Shown one piece after another: positions 1 to 7,492 of a stretch of 15,284 bases of DNA (the stretch's first letter is position 1; each line of letters begins with the position of its first letter). Source of the stretch: Balneolaceae bacterium (GTDB lineage Bacteria; Bacteroidota; Rhodothermia; Balneolales; Balneolaceae); contig SLGL01000245.1 of NCBI GenBank assembly GCA_007123785.1, positions 1 through 15,284 of the forward strand, given 5' to 3'. The notes under the pieces are model-generated. The model had not been told where the DNA came from. It was given only the letters and a program-made list of their open reading frames with translations, and ran no database searches. Position numbers and translations under genes: made by a program.

Positions 1-51
1 AGCGGAACAGAGTTCGACCCGATTACATACGGAACACTCGAACTTTCCTGA
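1..51 (+). CDS. 3' end of an unidentified gene (partial)
   Basis: Frame 1 is open from the window edge and stops with TGA at 49-51. It gives a 16-residue tail, SGTEFDPITYGTLELS. This is too short to name. It is taken as the end of an upstream plus-strand gene because the next gene begins three bases later in the same frame, a spacing typical of an operon. The reading is not certain; it could be non-coding. Confidence 0.35.
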   Translation, partial: SGTEFDPITYGTLELS

Positions 52-54
52 TCA

Positions 55-978
55 TTGAATCGAGTCCAACTCGCCTGCAACGCAATGGCCACACGGTTTG
101 AATTTGTTCTGTGTGGTGATAATAATGTTCATTTGCGGGCAGCAGGTGAGGAGGCTATTCGTGAGATAGAACGGATTGAGAAAAAGCTCAGTTTTTATCA
201 GCGAAACAGCATAATCTCACAAATTAATGCAAGGGCCGGTTATGAGCCGGTACGAATTGATTCAGAGACATTTTCCTTTTTGGAAAATGTCTCTTTTTTA
301 TTTCAGGAAACTGATGGTGCTTTTGACCCCACGATCGCTCCCCTGATGAAAGCCTGGGGTTTTGTAAAACAATCCGGTTCAGTTCCGGATCAATCCGCTA
401 TTGATGAGGCTCTGGAACACACCGGAATGAACCGTGTTCGTCTTGACAAAGCCAGGCATACGGTTCAGTTTGAAAAACCTGGAGTAATGTTCGATCCCGG
501 CGGAATCGGAAAAGGTTATGCACTGGATCAGGCAGCCCTGATTCTAAAAGAAGCAGGAATTGAGCATGCCCTCATCCACGGCGGCACAAGCAGCGTTATT
601 GCCTGGGGAAAACCGCCTGATGAATGGGTCTGGAAAATTGCTATAAAACACCCCGATCCATCTTTCCAGGGGAAGGATGAGATACTGAAAGTGTTTGAAC
701 TGAACAATTCAGCACTCTCCGTATCAGCAGTCTGGGGAAAAGCCTTTGAAGCCGACGGGAAACTGCTCGGCCATATTATTGACCCAAGAACAGGATATCC
801 GGTAGACGGAGCACAGCTCACTGCCTGCATTGCAAAAAATGCCACTCTCGCTGATGTCTATTCAACAGCTATGCTTGTTTCGGGCACAGAAAACCAACTG
901 ATTCACCCAAAAAATGACAAAATTTTCAGCTATTTTATATTGTTGAAGAATGGTAATACCATCTCACACAATCAATAG
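55..978 (+). CDS. apbE: ApbE-type FAD:protein FMN transferase
   Basis: The family moves FMN from FAD onto a Thr or Ser of a target flavoprotein, using Mg2+. Visible family motifs are the DGAFDPTIAPLM segment (residues 87-98), FDPGGIGKGYALD (146-158, flavin binding), IHGGTSS (174-180), HIIDPRTGYPV (240-250), and ADVYSTA (266-272), whose Asp and Thr fit the metal site. The length of 307 residues is normal. There is no signal peptide or lipobox, whereas many ApbE proteins are exported, so this one looks cytoplasmic. The start given is TTG at 55, the first start codon after the in-frame stop at 49-51. An ATG at 85 (MATRFEF, just where the conserved family core begins) is a credible alternative. 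Neither has a good ribosome binding site. The next gene downstream is a Gfo/Idh oxidoreductase; no target protein with an obvious flavinylation motif is visible nearby. Confidence 0.9.
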   Translation: MNRVQLACNAMATRFEFVLCGDNNVHLRAAGEEAIREIERIEKKLSFYQRNSIISQINARAGYEPVRIDSETFSFLENVSFLFQETDGAFDPTIAPLMKAWGFVKQSGSVPDQSAIDEALEHTGMNRVRLDKARHTVQFEKPGVMFDPGGIGKGYALDQAALILKEAGIEHALIHGGTSSVIAWGKPPDEWVWKIAIKHPDPSFQGKDEILKVFELNNSALSVSAVWGKAFEADGKLLGHIIDPRTGYPVDGAQLTACIAKNATLADVYSTAMLVSGTENQLIHPKNDKIFSYFILLKNGNTISHNQ

Positions 979-985
979 ACAACGA

Positions 986-1017
986 TTATACTATTTAAAA
1001 GTATAAACACGTTTTTC
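986..1017 (+). terminator. Weak AT-rich hairpin after apbE
   Basis: TTATACT (986-992) and AGTATAA (1000-1006) are perfect 7-base inverted arms with a 7-base loop. After a short gap comes a T-rich run (GTTTTTCTTT, 1011-1020). The stem is AT-rich and the T-run is offset, so this is at best a weak intrinsic terminator. Confidence 0.3.
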
Positions 1018-1047
1018 TTTAACATATGAACTACCTGTTGTAATTTA

Positions 1048-1053
1048 TATAAT
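1048..1053 (+). promoter_or_regulatory. Candidate -10 element for the Gfo/Idh gene
   Basis: A perfect TATAAT lies 56 bases before the ATG at 1110. The hexamer 17 bases upstream is not TTGACA-like, and no Bacteroidota-type TTTG element at -33 stands out. It is suggested only because the 131-base gap after apbE must hold any independent promoter. Confidence 0.25.
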
Positions 1054-1109
1054 GTGTACAAGTCTACGGAGTTCTACTACATTACAACCTTAAGCGAAAG
1101 CTACTATCT

Positions 1110-2411
1110 ATGTCTAAAAAAAATAAGAATGGCAAAGGCGGACTGAACCGCAAAGATTTTCTGAAAACATTTTCACTTGCTTCTCTTGCACCATTAATGG
1201 CCGGAGAAAAAATTCAAGGTAAAGCTCTGAAAGAAGCTGAAGCCGTACGATACACAAAAAACGATACTGATGATGTTGTACCAATTGGAATCATTGGTTA
1301 CGGAGAGTGGGGTCGCCAGATTGCTTCTACCCTTGAGCGTAACCCAAAGGTAAAAATTGCCGGAATAAGCGACACATTTTCAATCATGCTAACCAGGGCT
1401 GAGCGTTCCTATTCCGATGTAAAGACCTTCGAAAATTATCGTGAGATGCTCGAAGATCCTGAAATTCCTGCCATTATCGTTGCCACTCCCACTCATAAAC
1501 ATCGTGAAGTTGTGGTGGATGCCCTCGAAGCAGGAAAACATGTTTACTGCGAATTCCCGATGGCATCATCCATTGAAGATGCCAAAGCGATTGCCGATGC
1601 TGCAAGAGAAGCCCCTCGCCAGATTTTCCAGGTTGGACTTCAGTACAGAGTAAACCCACAACACCGTGATGTATTTCAGTTTATCCGAAGCGGTGCTACC
1701 GGGCGGGCAACCTATATTCGCTCTCAGTGGCACAACAAAACAAGCTGGCGACGTACATCAGCAACACAGGAGCGTGCTGATGAACTAAACTGGAGACTCG
1801 ACGGGGATGTTTCTCTTGGTCTAATCGGTGAAATTGGTGCCCACAATATCGATATGGCCTCCTGGTATCTCAATGAAATGCCCTCTTCCATCCAAGGGTT
1901 TGGCCAGATACAATACTGGAGAGACGGTCGCGATGTGCCCGACAACGTTCAGGTTGTTGTTGAATTTCCAAGTGGAGTACATATGGTTTGCGCATGCAGT
2001 CTTACCACGTCATTCGACGGTCGTTATGATATGTTTTACGGCAGTGACAGTACTATCCTTCTGCGTGACAAACATGCATGGATGTTTAAGGAAGTGGACG
2101 CCCCGATGCTTGGCTGGGAAGTGTATGCCCGCAGAGACCGTTTCCATGGTGAAGTTGGAATTGCACTTGTAGCGGATGCAACCCAACTCGATGCTCAGGA
2201 TGTGGATCCGTTTGAGGACGATCCGAATGTTGAAACACCGCTCTTCTATTCACTCGATTCTTTCATAGATAATAACATCTATGGCCCCTATCCGGCTATG
2301 GTGGGCTACCAGCAGGGCTATAATGCAACCCTTGTTGCAGTAAAAGCCAAAGAGGCCATTCAAAACAAATCGATCGAAACACTTGATGAAGATCTCTTTG
2401 CACTGGATTAA
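1110..2411 (+). CDS. Gfo/Idh/MocA-family oxidoreductase with Tat-like leader
   Basis: An NAD(P)-binding sugar or cyclitol oxidoreductase fold. The Rossmann glycine motif GYGEWG is at residues 63-68, preceded by a hydrophobic strand (VVPIGII). ATPTHKH (125-131) is the usual second nucleotide-binding segment. The C-terminal domain contains GEIGAHNIDMASWYL (240-254), with the family His at 245 and Asp at 248. The usual EKP motif is replaced by EFP (148-150), so the normally conserved Lys is Phe149. The N-terminus (NRKDFLKTFSLASLAPLMAG, residues 13-32) resembles a degenerate Tat leader, with Arg-Lys rather than Arg-Arg before the FLK and hydrophobic stretch. Export is therefore possible but not assured. 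The ATG at 1110 follows an A/T-rich leader without a clear ribosome binding site. The substrate is unknown. It may be transcribed with apbE (131-base gap) or alone. Confidence 0.85.
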   Translation: MSKKNKNGKGGLNRKDFLKTFSLASLAPLMAGEKIQGKALKEAEAVRYTKNDTDDVVPIGIIGYGEWGRQIASTLERNPKVKIAGISDTFSIMLTRAERSYSDVKTFENYREMLEDPEIPAIIVATPTHKHREVVVDALEAGKHVYCEFPMASSIEDAKAIADAAREAPRQIFQVGLQYRVNPQHRDVFQFIRSGATGRATYIRSQWHNKTSWRRTSATQERADELNWRLDGDVSLGLIGEIGAHNIDMASWYLNEMPSSIQGFGQIQYWRDGRDVPDNVQVVVEFPSGVHMVCACSLTTSFDGRYDMFYGSDSTILLRDKHAWMFKEVDAPMLGWEVYARRDRFHGEVGIALVADATQLDAQDVDPFEDDPNVETPLFYSLDSFIDNNIYGPYPAMVGYQQGYNATLVAVKAKEAIQNKSIETLDEDLFALD

Positions 2412-2427
2412 TCATCTAACTGATCAA

Positions 2428-2489
2428 ATTCAGTATATTTTTTATCAGTCCCGGTTCAGAAATGAGTCGGGATTTTTTTTATACTGAAT
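2428..2489. repeat. 9-base inverted repeat around the terminator
   Basis: ATTCAGTAT (2428-2436) and ATACTGAAT (2481-2489) are perfect inverted arms that enclose the terminator hairpin and its T-run. The right arm touches the stop codon (2489-2491) of the convergent mutarotase gene. A further pair, ACTGAT (2419-2424) and ATCAGT (2444-2449), could form an alternative stem. Confidence 0.6.
2448..2480 (+). terminator. Rho-independent terminator of the Gfo/Idh gene
   Basis: TCCCG (2449-2453) pairs with CGGGA (2468-2472), with a G-T pair outside it. Eight T residues follow directly (2473-2480). It lies between convergent genes. Confidence 0.8.
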
Positions 2490-2860
2490 CAATTTCCTGC
2501 CGAAAGCCGATCAGAAAGGGTGTAAATCTTTTTCATAAGCCTCCATTTTTCTCCGCCTGCGGAGCCCGGCAATGACTGCTGATATTTACTCATCAGCTCT
2601 TCCCACCTCTGTACGACCTGATTTTCTTCATCCATTTTGGCCTTTTTTTGAAAACTGAACGATTCGTCTGTTTCCATTATCATGAAAAGCCTGTTTTCAA
2701 TACGGTAAATCTCCATCTGTACGACACCGGCATCCCGGATGCTCTTTTCAATTTCAGGCCACACTTTTTGATGAAACTGTTCATATTCTCTGATCAGCTC
2801 CGGGTCATCAACCAGGTCAAGCGCCAAACAGTACCGTTTCAGTTCAGAATTTTCTATCAT
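2489..2860 (-). CDS. RhaM-type (DUF718) sugar mutarotase, probably for L-fucose
   Basis: A small dimeric alpha/beta-barrel protein of the L-rhamnose mutarotase (RhaM/YiiL) family, which interconverts the alpha and beta anomers of 6-deoxy sugars. From memory, the EYxxxHxxxWPE segment of E. coli RhaM aligns with REYEQFHQKVWPEIE here, giving Tyr26, His30 and Trp34 as the likely active-site residues. The strand EIYRIENRLFMIME and the later QRWEELM helix also fit. The start is ATG at 2860; the codon before it is TTG (2863), a less likely start. It is 123 residues, slightly longer than RhaM. It follows the fucP stop by six bases and is the last gene of the fucose cluster, so L-fucose is the probable substrate. 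That specificity comes from context, not from residues. Confidence 0.85.
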   Translation of the reverse strand: MIENSELKRYCLALDLVDDPELIREYEQFHQKVWPEIEKSIRDAGVVQMEIYRIENRLFMIMETDESFSFQKKAKMDEENQVVQRWEELMSKYQQSLPGSAGGEKWRLMKKIYTLSDRLSAGN

Positions 2861-2866
2861 CAAAGA

Positions 2867-4153
2867 TCAGGTTTCTGCACGGTTATAATTCCTGCTGATC
2901 CATCCGTAAAAAGCGATGATCACAAAACAGATCAGCGGAACCCAAAATGAAATCCCGATGCTTCCGGTCATATCGGAAACGAGTCCCTGGAGCGGAGGCA
3001 AAACCGCACCACCGCCGATCGCCATAATCAGACCAGAACTTCCGATTTTCGTATCCTGTCCAAGCCCTTTCGAAGCCAGACCGAAAATTGTAGGGAACAT
3101 AAGCGACATAAACGCGGAGATTGCCACAAGGGCATAAACCCCGGCCAGGCCGCCGCCGGTAATCACCAGGAATGTTGAACACACACCCAGAAATGCTGAG
3201 AATATCAGCAGACTTTCCGGCCTGAAATATTTCATCAGAAACGTATTGATAAACCGGAAAATAGTGAACACCACCAGCGCAGCAATGTAGTAGTTTGACG
3301 CGGCCGCTTCGCGAAGGTCCAGCTCCACCATCACATAGCGGATGGTAAACGACCACACACAAATCTGGGCACCTACATAGAAGAACTGAGCCACCACTCC
3401 CATCACATAATTTTTGTTTCTGAATAACCTGCGCAGTGTCGGGCCGAGGTTAATGGAGGGAGTCTCATCCGAAGCTTTTGGCATCTTCGTACGCGCAATG
3501 ATAATCCACAAAATCAGAAGCAGAAACCCGATAGTAACGTAGGGGCCCATTACCGCATTCAGCTCCAACTGCTGAATAGTAGTCAGTTCTTCCGGCGTCA
3601 TAAGAGCCCTCTCATCCGCATCTGCTATGTCGAGGTGAGAAAGGATAAAAAATTTACTGATAATCACTCCCGAAATGGATCCGATCGGGTTAAACGATTG
3701 TGCCAGGTTCAGCCGCCTGGTTGCCGTTTTAGGGTCTCCCATTGCAATGATGTAGGGATTACAGGCTGTTTCCAGTACAGAGAGGCCGCCTGCAAGTATA
3801 AACAGGGCCATCAGAAAAAATCCGTACTGCATTGCAATACTTGCGGGGAAAAAGAGAAGCGCGCCTGCTACGTACATCCCAAGGCCTAAAAGCACACCAG
3901 ACTTATAGGTGAACCGCTTAATGAACATCGCTGCAGGCAGGGCGAGTAAAAAATAGGCTCCATAAAAAGCGAACTGAATCCAGGCGGTTTCAAAATCGGA
4001 CATACTCATGATCCGTCTGAATGCCGACAGAAGGGTATCGGTGAGATTGTTGGCCAAACCCCACATGAAAAAGAGGCTCGTTATCAGGATAAAAGGCAGA
4101 AGCGGGGCACGAAGTCCGCTTTTCTCCGATGGTGAATTTCCGGAATCAGTCAT
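2867..4153 (-). CDS. fucP: FucP-type L-fucose:H+ symporter (MFS)
   Basis: A 428-residue major facilitator with about 12 hydrophobic segments, placing it in the inner membrane. It aligns clearly with E. coli FucP as I remember it. ANNLTD (34-39) corresponds to ANNLND, so Asp39 matches Asp46, the proton-coupling residue. LETACNPY (127-134) matches LETAANPF, so Glu128 matches Glu135. The segments RRLNLAQSFNPIGS, YVGAQICVWSF, MFPTIFGL and GLGQDTKIGSS are also family hallmarks. The ATG at 4153 has no strong ribosome binding site. It sits between L-fucose dehydrogenase (45-base gap) and the mutarotase (six-base gap), which supports a fucose substrate. A related sugar is possible because the FucP family also contains transporters for glucose, galactose and N-acetylglucosamine. 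Confidence 0.93.
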   Translation of the reverse strand: MTDSGNSPSEKSGLRAPLLPFILITSLFFMWGLANNLTDTLLSAFRRIMSMSDFETAWIQFAFYGAYFLLALPAAMFIKRFTYKSGVLLGLGMYVAGALLFFPASIAMQYGFFLMALFILAGGLSVLETACNPYIIAMGDPKTATRRLNLAQSFNPIGSISGVIISKFFILSHLDIADADERALMTPEELTTIQQLELNAVMGPYVTIGFLLLILWIIIARTKMPKASDETPSINLGPTLRRLFRNKNYVMGVVAQFFYVGAQICVWSFTIRYVMVELDLREAAASNYYIAALVVFTIFRFINTFLMKYFRPESLLIFSAFLGVCSTFLVITGGGLAGVYALVAISAFMSLMFPTIFGLASKGLGQDTKIGSSGLIMAIGGGAVLPPLQGLVSDMTGSIGISFWVPLICFVIIAFYGWISRNYNRAET

Positions 4154-4198
4154 AGTAGAGATCAGTTAGTTAGCAAATGCAATGTATGCGAAATAAAA

Positions 4199-4987
4199 TT
4201 ATCCATCCAAAGCCCGGTCCAAATGCACATATCCTCCATCCACATGGAAGTGCTGACCAGTGATATGACTGGCCTTGCCGGATGCAAGAAAGACAGCCAT
4301 ATCGGCAATTTCACGCGGAGTGGTGAAGCGCTTACCCAAAGGCACCCGGCCTTCGATGGTTTTTCTGGTTTTTTCAGGATCTTTAAAATTTTTGGCGAGC
4401 CAGCTTTCATACTGTGGTGTGATTACTTCAGCCGGAATAATCGCATTTACACGGATACCATACTTCAGCAGTTCAACCGCCCATTCGCGTGTGAGTGCCA
4501 GTTGGGCCCCTTTCGATGCAGCGTAGCCCGATGTACCTCCCTGCCCGGTGACGGCCGTTTTGCTGCTGATGTTTACGATTACGCCTTTGGAATTTTTTAA
4601 CTCTGGCAGACACGCCTGTGCCATAAAAAAATAATGATGAATATTGTTACTCAAAGAATCCTTAAACTGATCGGCTTTTCCTTTTTCAAGGCCTACAGAG
4701 TCATTAATACCTGCATTATTGAACAGCCCGTCAATCCTCCCGAAATGGTCTAAAACTTCCTGTACCGATTTTTTGCAACTCTCTTCCGACTCCAGCTTTC
4801 GTGCCGCCATGAAAGCACGGCTCCCACTCTTCTCAAGTTCTGCCACAAGCCGAAGTCCAGTTGCCTCATCCATATCTGCAATCACCGGAATCGCTCCCTC
4901 CTCTGCAAGTACCCGGCATATCGCTTCCCCGATACCGCTTGCACCGCCGGTTACAATCATTACTTTGTCCTGTATGTTCAGATCCAT
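4199..4987 (-). CDS. L-fucose dehydrogenase (SDR family)
   Basis: A classical short-chain dehydrogenase of 262 residues. Counted from the ATG at 4987, it has TGGASGIG (13-20) for NAD(P) binding, NNAG (90-93), and the catalytic Ser142, Tyr155 and Lys159 (SGYAASK). The start MDLNIQDKVMIVTGG matches the usual N-terminus of L-fucose dehydrogenases such as the Burkholderia multivorans enzyme. So do ISSKTAVTGQG, KGAQLALTREWAV and the tail GGYVHLDRAL, all compared from memory. It would oxidise L-fucose to the L-fuconolactone, the first oxidative step in the cytoplasm. The frame extends upstream to a TTG at 5041, but those 18 residues fall outside the family. The alternative, 2-keto-3-deoxy-L-fuconate dehydrogenase, is also an SDR but fits the motifs less well. 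The spacing to fucP is 45 bases. Confidence 0.88.
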   Translation of the reverse strand: MDLNIQDKVMIVTGGASGIGEAICRVLAEEGAIPVIADMDEATGLRLVAELEKSGSRAFMAARKLESEESCKKSVQEVLDHFGRIDGLFNNAGINDSVGLEKGKADQFKDSLSNNIHHYFFMAQACLPELKNSKGVIVNISSKTAVTGQGGTSGYAASKGAQLALTREWAVELLKYGIRVNAIIPAEVITPQYESWLAKNFKDPEKTRKTIEGRVPLGKRFTTPREIADMAVFLASGKASHITGQHFHVDGGYVHLDRALDG

Positions 4988-5271
4988 TAGCAGAGGATTC
5001 AGGTATGTTTTGATTTTATCCTTAAAGACTGAAAAATTCAACCGGCCAGCGGCACCTTTTTATAAAGGGCTCTACTGTGATGTCAATGATCAAATAACGG
5101 GAAAACCCGCAATGTTTTCCTTCAAAAAAGCTGCATAATTCCATTCTTACTGCCATTGGTGCCAAGGAAATCCCGACATTCGGGACGGGTTTCTTGCGAA
5201 CCTTCATTCTTGACACTACTACACTACATGAGTTACTTCAGAACCATAAGAAGATCCAATATATTGAACTA
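4988..5271. other. 284-base non-coding gap inside the fucose cluster
   Basis: No convincing gene lies between the lactonase stop and the L-fucose dehydrogenase start. The open frame on the minus strand here has no recognisable protein features. The gap holds the strong hairpin described separately. It could carry an internal promoter or be a short inserted repeat; no clear promoter hexamers are seen. Confidence 0.6.
5163..5196. repeat. Palindromic hairpin element between lactonase and dehydrogenase genes
   Basis: TCCCGA (5171-5176), CAT, TCGGGA (5180-5185) is a perfect dyad. Outside it, CAAG(g)AAA (5163-5170) pairs with TTTCTTG (5190-5196), with a single G bulge on one side and a CGGG bulge (5186-5189) on the other. 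No T-run follows on either strand, so it is not a standard terminator. It resembles a REP-like intergenic element. Confidence 0.55.
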
Positions 5272-6114
5272 TCAGGGGTTTTCGTTATTACTGATTCCAT
5301 AAAAACGAACGGCATTCTCCCCCATCACATCCTTCCTTTCACCGGCTGCAAAATCACTCAGGTAGTCTGTTACCACAGAATAAACTTCTTTGTAAGAGCC
5401 GGCCAGCAGACACACCGGCCAGTCGGAACCGTACAACAGGCGCCGGGTGCCGAACATCTCAAAAACAGTATCGAGATAAGGTTTCAGGTCCGATGGTTTC
5501 CAGTGATTCCAGTCGGCTTCTGTGACCAGACCCGAAACTTTACAGCAGACATTTTCCGATTTTGCAAGCTGGGTCATTTTCTCTGCCCAAGTTTCAAAAA
5601 TCTGATTCTTAATATCTGGCTTGGCGAGGTGATCAACAACAAATTTCTGGTCCGGACATCTCCTGACCAGTTCGATGGCAGCATCCAGGTGTTTCGGATA
5701 GATTAGAATATCGTAGGTATAGCCGTTTTTTTGCAATGTTTTCATTCCCCGGAGAAATACCGGTTCAAGCATTTTTTCCGGATCTTCGGACTGAAGAATA
5801 TGCCGGAATCCCGCCAGCTTCGGCCTTCCCGAAAACTTTTCCAGCCGTTCCTCAAGCTTTTCATCCCACAAATCAATCCAGCCAACTACCGCTTTAATGA
5901 ATGGATACCGTTTGGCGAGTTTCAGTAAAAACTCCGTCTCTTCTTCAGATTGGTCGGCCTGAACAGCGATGCATCCGTAGATCGAAAGATTATCTAATAA
6001 TGACTTCAGGTCACCCGGCATAAAATCCCGCCTGATGACCTTCATTTTATCATCAATCCATGCGTGGGTTCGCGGATTATATTTCCAGAAGTGCTGATGT
6101 GAATCAATAATCAT
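5272..6114 (-). CDS. L-fuconolactone hydrolase (amidohydrolase family)
   Basis: A 280-residue TIM-barrel amidohydrolase of the COG3618 lactonase group. The metal-site motif DSHQHFW is at residues 4-10 (His6, His8). GFRHI (102-106), VVDHLAKP (159-166, His162) and YGSDWPV (228-234, Asp231) are the other family motifs. The family opens sugar 1,4- and 1,5-lactones, and in fucose clusters it converts L-fucono-lactone to L-fuconate. Its ATG (6112-6114) lies one base after the stop of the dehydratase gene, so the two are almost certainly co-transcribed and perhaps translationally coupled. The specificity comes from its position between fuconate dehydratase and fucose dehydrogenase. Rhamnonolactone or galactonolactone hydrolases look alike at this level. 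Confidence 0.9.
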   Translation of the reverse strand: MIIDSHQHFWKYNPRTHAWIDDKMKVIRRDFMPGDLKSLLDNLSIYGCIAVQADQSEEETEFLLKLAKRYPFIKAVVGWIDLWDEKLEERLEKFSGRPKLAGFRHILQSEDPEKMLEPVFLRGMKTLQKNGYTYDILIYPKHLDAAIELVRRCPDQKFVVDHLAKPDIKNQIFETWAEKMTQLAKSENVCCKVSGLVTEADWNHWKPSDLKPYLDTVFEMFGTRRLLYGSDWPVCLLAGSYKEVYSVVTDYLSDFAAGERKDVMGENAVRFYGISNNENP

Positions 6115-6115
6115 G

Positions 6116-7420
6116 TTATTCCGAATTTACATTCCAGGCATCGCCACCGGGAAAGGAGTACTCAGCCAGCGACTCTGTTTTCATTTCAATACTGTAACCC
6201 GGCTCCGCTGGCGGAATGTAGCATCCATTCCGAATGGTAACCGGTGTTATAAAATGTTCATGCAGATGGTCCACATACTCAATCACACGCCCATTCATCG
6301 TACCGGAAACAGTCACAAAGTCGAACATCGACAGGTGCTGGACGTATTCGCAAAGTCCCACACCGCCTGCATGCGGACATACCGGCACTTTAAACTTCGC
6401 TGCCATAAGCAGTATAGCGAGCAGTTCATTCACCCCGCCCACACGACAACTGTCTATCTGGCAATAATCCATCGCCCCGGCCTGCAAAAACTGTTTGAAC
6501 ATCACCCGGTTGTGGCAATGTTCACCAGTGGCCACTTTTACCGGAGAAATCGCTTGTGCAATGCGGGCGTGCCCTAAAATATCATCAGGATTGGTAGGTT
6601 CTTCAATCCAGAGCGGACTAAACCGTTTCAGCTCCTTCATATTCTGAATCGCCTCTTCCACCCCCCATTTTTGATTGGCATCCATCATTAGAAATCGCTC
6701 TTCCCCGATTTCATTTCGGATGATTTCTGCCCTTCGGAGATCATCATCCAGATTGGAACCCACTTTCATCTTCACATGAGTAAACCCGTTATTCACGGCT
6801 TCCCGGCAGAGCCGTTTAATTTTTTCGTCGGAATACCCCAGCCATCCGACCGAAGTAGTGTACGCCGGATAACCATCAGTAACGAGCTTCTCCATCCGTT
6901 CAGACTTCCGGGATGCTTGATTCTCCAGCATGTCCAGGGCTTCTTCCGGTTTGATGGCATCTTTGATATAGCTGAAATCGATACATCTAACAATCTCATC
7001 CGGTGTCATCTCACTCAAAAGCCGCCAAAGAGGTTTACCTTGCTGTTTTGAGTAGAGGTCCCACACAGCGTTCACCACTGCACCGGTTGCCAGATGGATC
7101 ACTCCTTTCTCCGGCCCAAGCCACCTCAGCTGGCTGTCGCCGGTGATTTCCGACCAGAATACACCCAAATCGGAAGTAATTTCATCGAGGGACCGGCCGA
7201 TCAGCTTTTCGGCCAGAAGTTTAACTGCTGCACAGCAAAGTTCATTTCCCCTGCCGATTGTGAATGTAAGTCCATGCCCTTCGAGGCCGGGTTTATTGGT
7301 TTTCAGGATGAGATAGGCCGCTGAATAATCGGGGTCTGGATTCATCGCATCCGAACCATCGAGTGTACGGCTGGTTGGAAAACGGATGTCTTTTACTTCA
7401 AAATCTATAATGTCTGCCAA
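6116..7420 (-). CDS. fucD: L-fuconate dehydratase (enolase superfamily)
   Basis: Dehydrates L-fuconate to 2-keto-3-deoxy-L-fuconate. It aligns over its full length with Xanthomonas campestris FucD from memory. RFPTSRTLDGSDAMNPDPDY (13-32) and NDSQLRWLGPEKG-like (94-106) are near identical. The catalytic residues match with an offset of one: Lys219 (VKMKV), metal ligands Asp247 (MMDAN), Glu273 (WIEEP) and Glu300 (TGEH), and His350 (CPHAGG). At 434 residues it is close to the 441 of FucD. The start is TTG at 7420. The first ATG in frame, at residue 26, would delete conserved sequence. An A-rich leader precedes it rather than a ribosome binding site. It is the first gene of the fucose cluster, with 190 bases between it and the patatin-like gene upstream. 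Confidence 0.95.
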   Translation of the reverse strand: MADIIDFEVKDIRFPTSRTLDGSDAMNPDPDYSAAYLILKTNKPGLEGHGLTFTIGRGNELCCAAVKLLAEKLIGRSLDEITSDLGVFWSEITGDSQLRWLGPEKGVIHLATGAVVNAVWDLYSKQQGKPLWRLLSEMTPDEIVRCIDFSYIKDAIKPEEALDMLENQASRKSERMEKLVTDGYPAYTTSVGWLGYSDEKIKRLCREAVNNGFTHVKMKVGSNLDDDLRRAEIIRNEIGEERFLMMDANQKWGVEEAIQNMKELKRFSPLWIEEPTNPDDILGHARIAQAISPVKVATGEHCHNRVMFKQFLQAGAMDYCQIDSCRVGGVNELLAILLMAAKFKVPVCPHAGGVGLCEYVQHLSMFDFVTVSGTMNGRVIEYVDHLHEHFITPVTIRNGCYIPPAEPGYSIEMKTESLAEYSFPGGDAWNVNSE

Positions 7421-7492
7421 GAATAATTACTTTTTTTTTGATCTACTTCTTCAAATTTGTCTGGTTATCCGCTTGAGAGGCCAGGTTGATTC

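Noticed and set aside
2883..3362. 159-codon minus-strand frame overlapping fucP in another phase
   Set aside because: fucP is intact with transport residues conserved; this is an alternate-phase shadow.
4199..4987. Reading the SDR as 2-keto-3-deoxy-L-fuconate dehydrogenase
   Set aside because: The N-terminus, TAVTGQG segment and GGYVHLDRAL tail fit L-fucose dehydrogenase better; not fully excluded without alignment.
4988..5041. Upstream TTG start for the L-fucose dehydrogenase (18 extra residues)
   Set aside because: The family N-terminus begins MDLN at the ATG of 4987; the extra residues have no family match.
5022..5216. Minus-strand 64-codon open frame in the fucose-operon gap
   Set aside because: It includes the palindromic hairpin, has no recognisable motif and overlaps the 5' extension of the dehydrogenase frame; probably non-coding.
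5194..5706. 170-codon plus-strand frame antisense to the lactonase gene
   Set aside because: The lactonase on the other strand has clear catalytic motifs; this frame has none and is a shadow.
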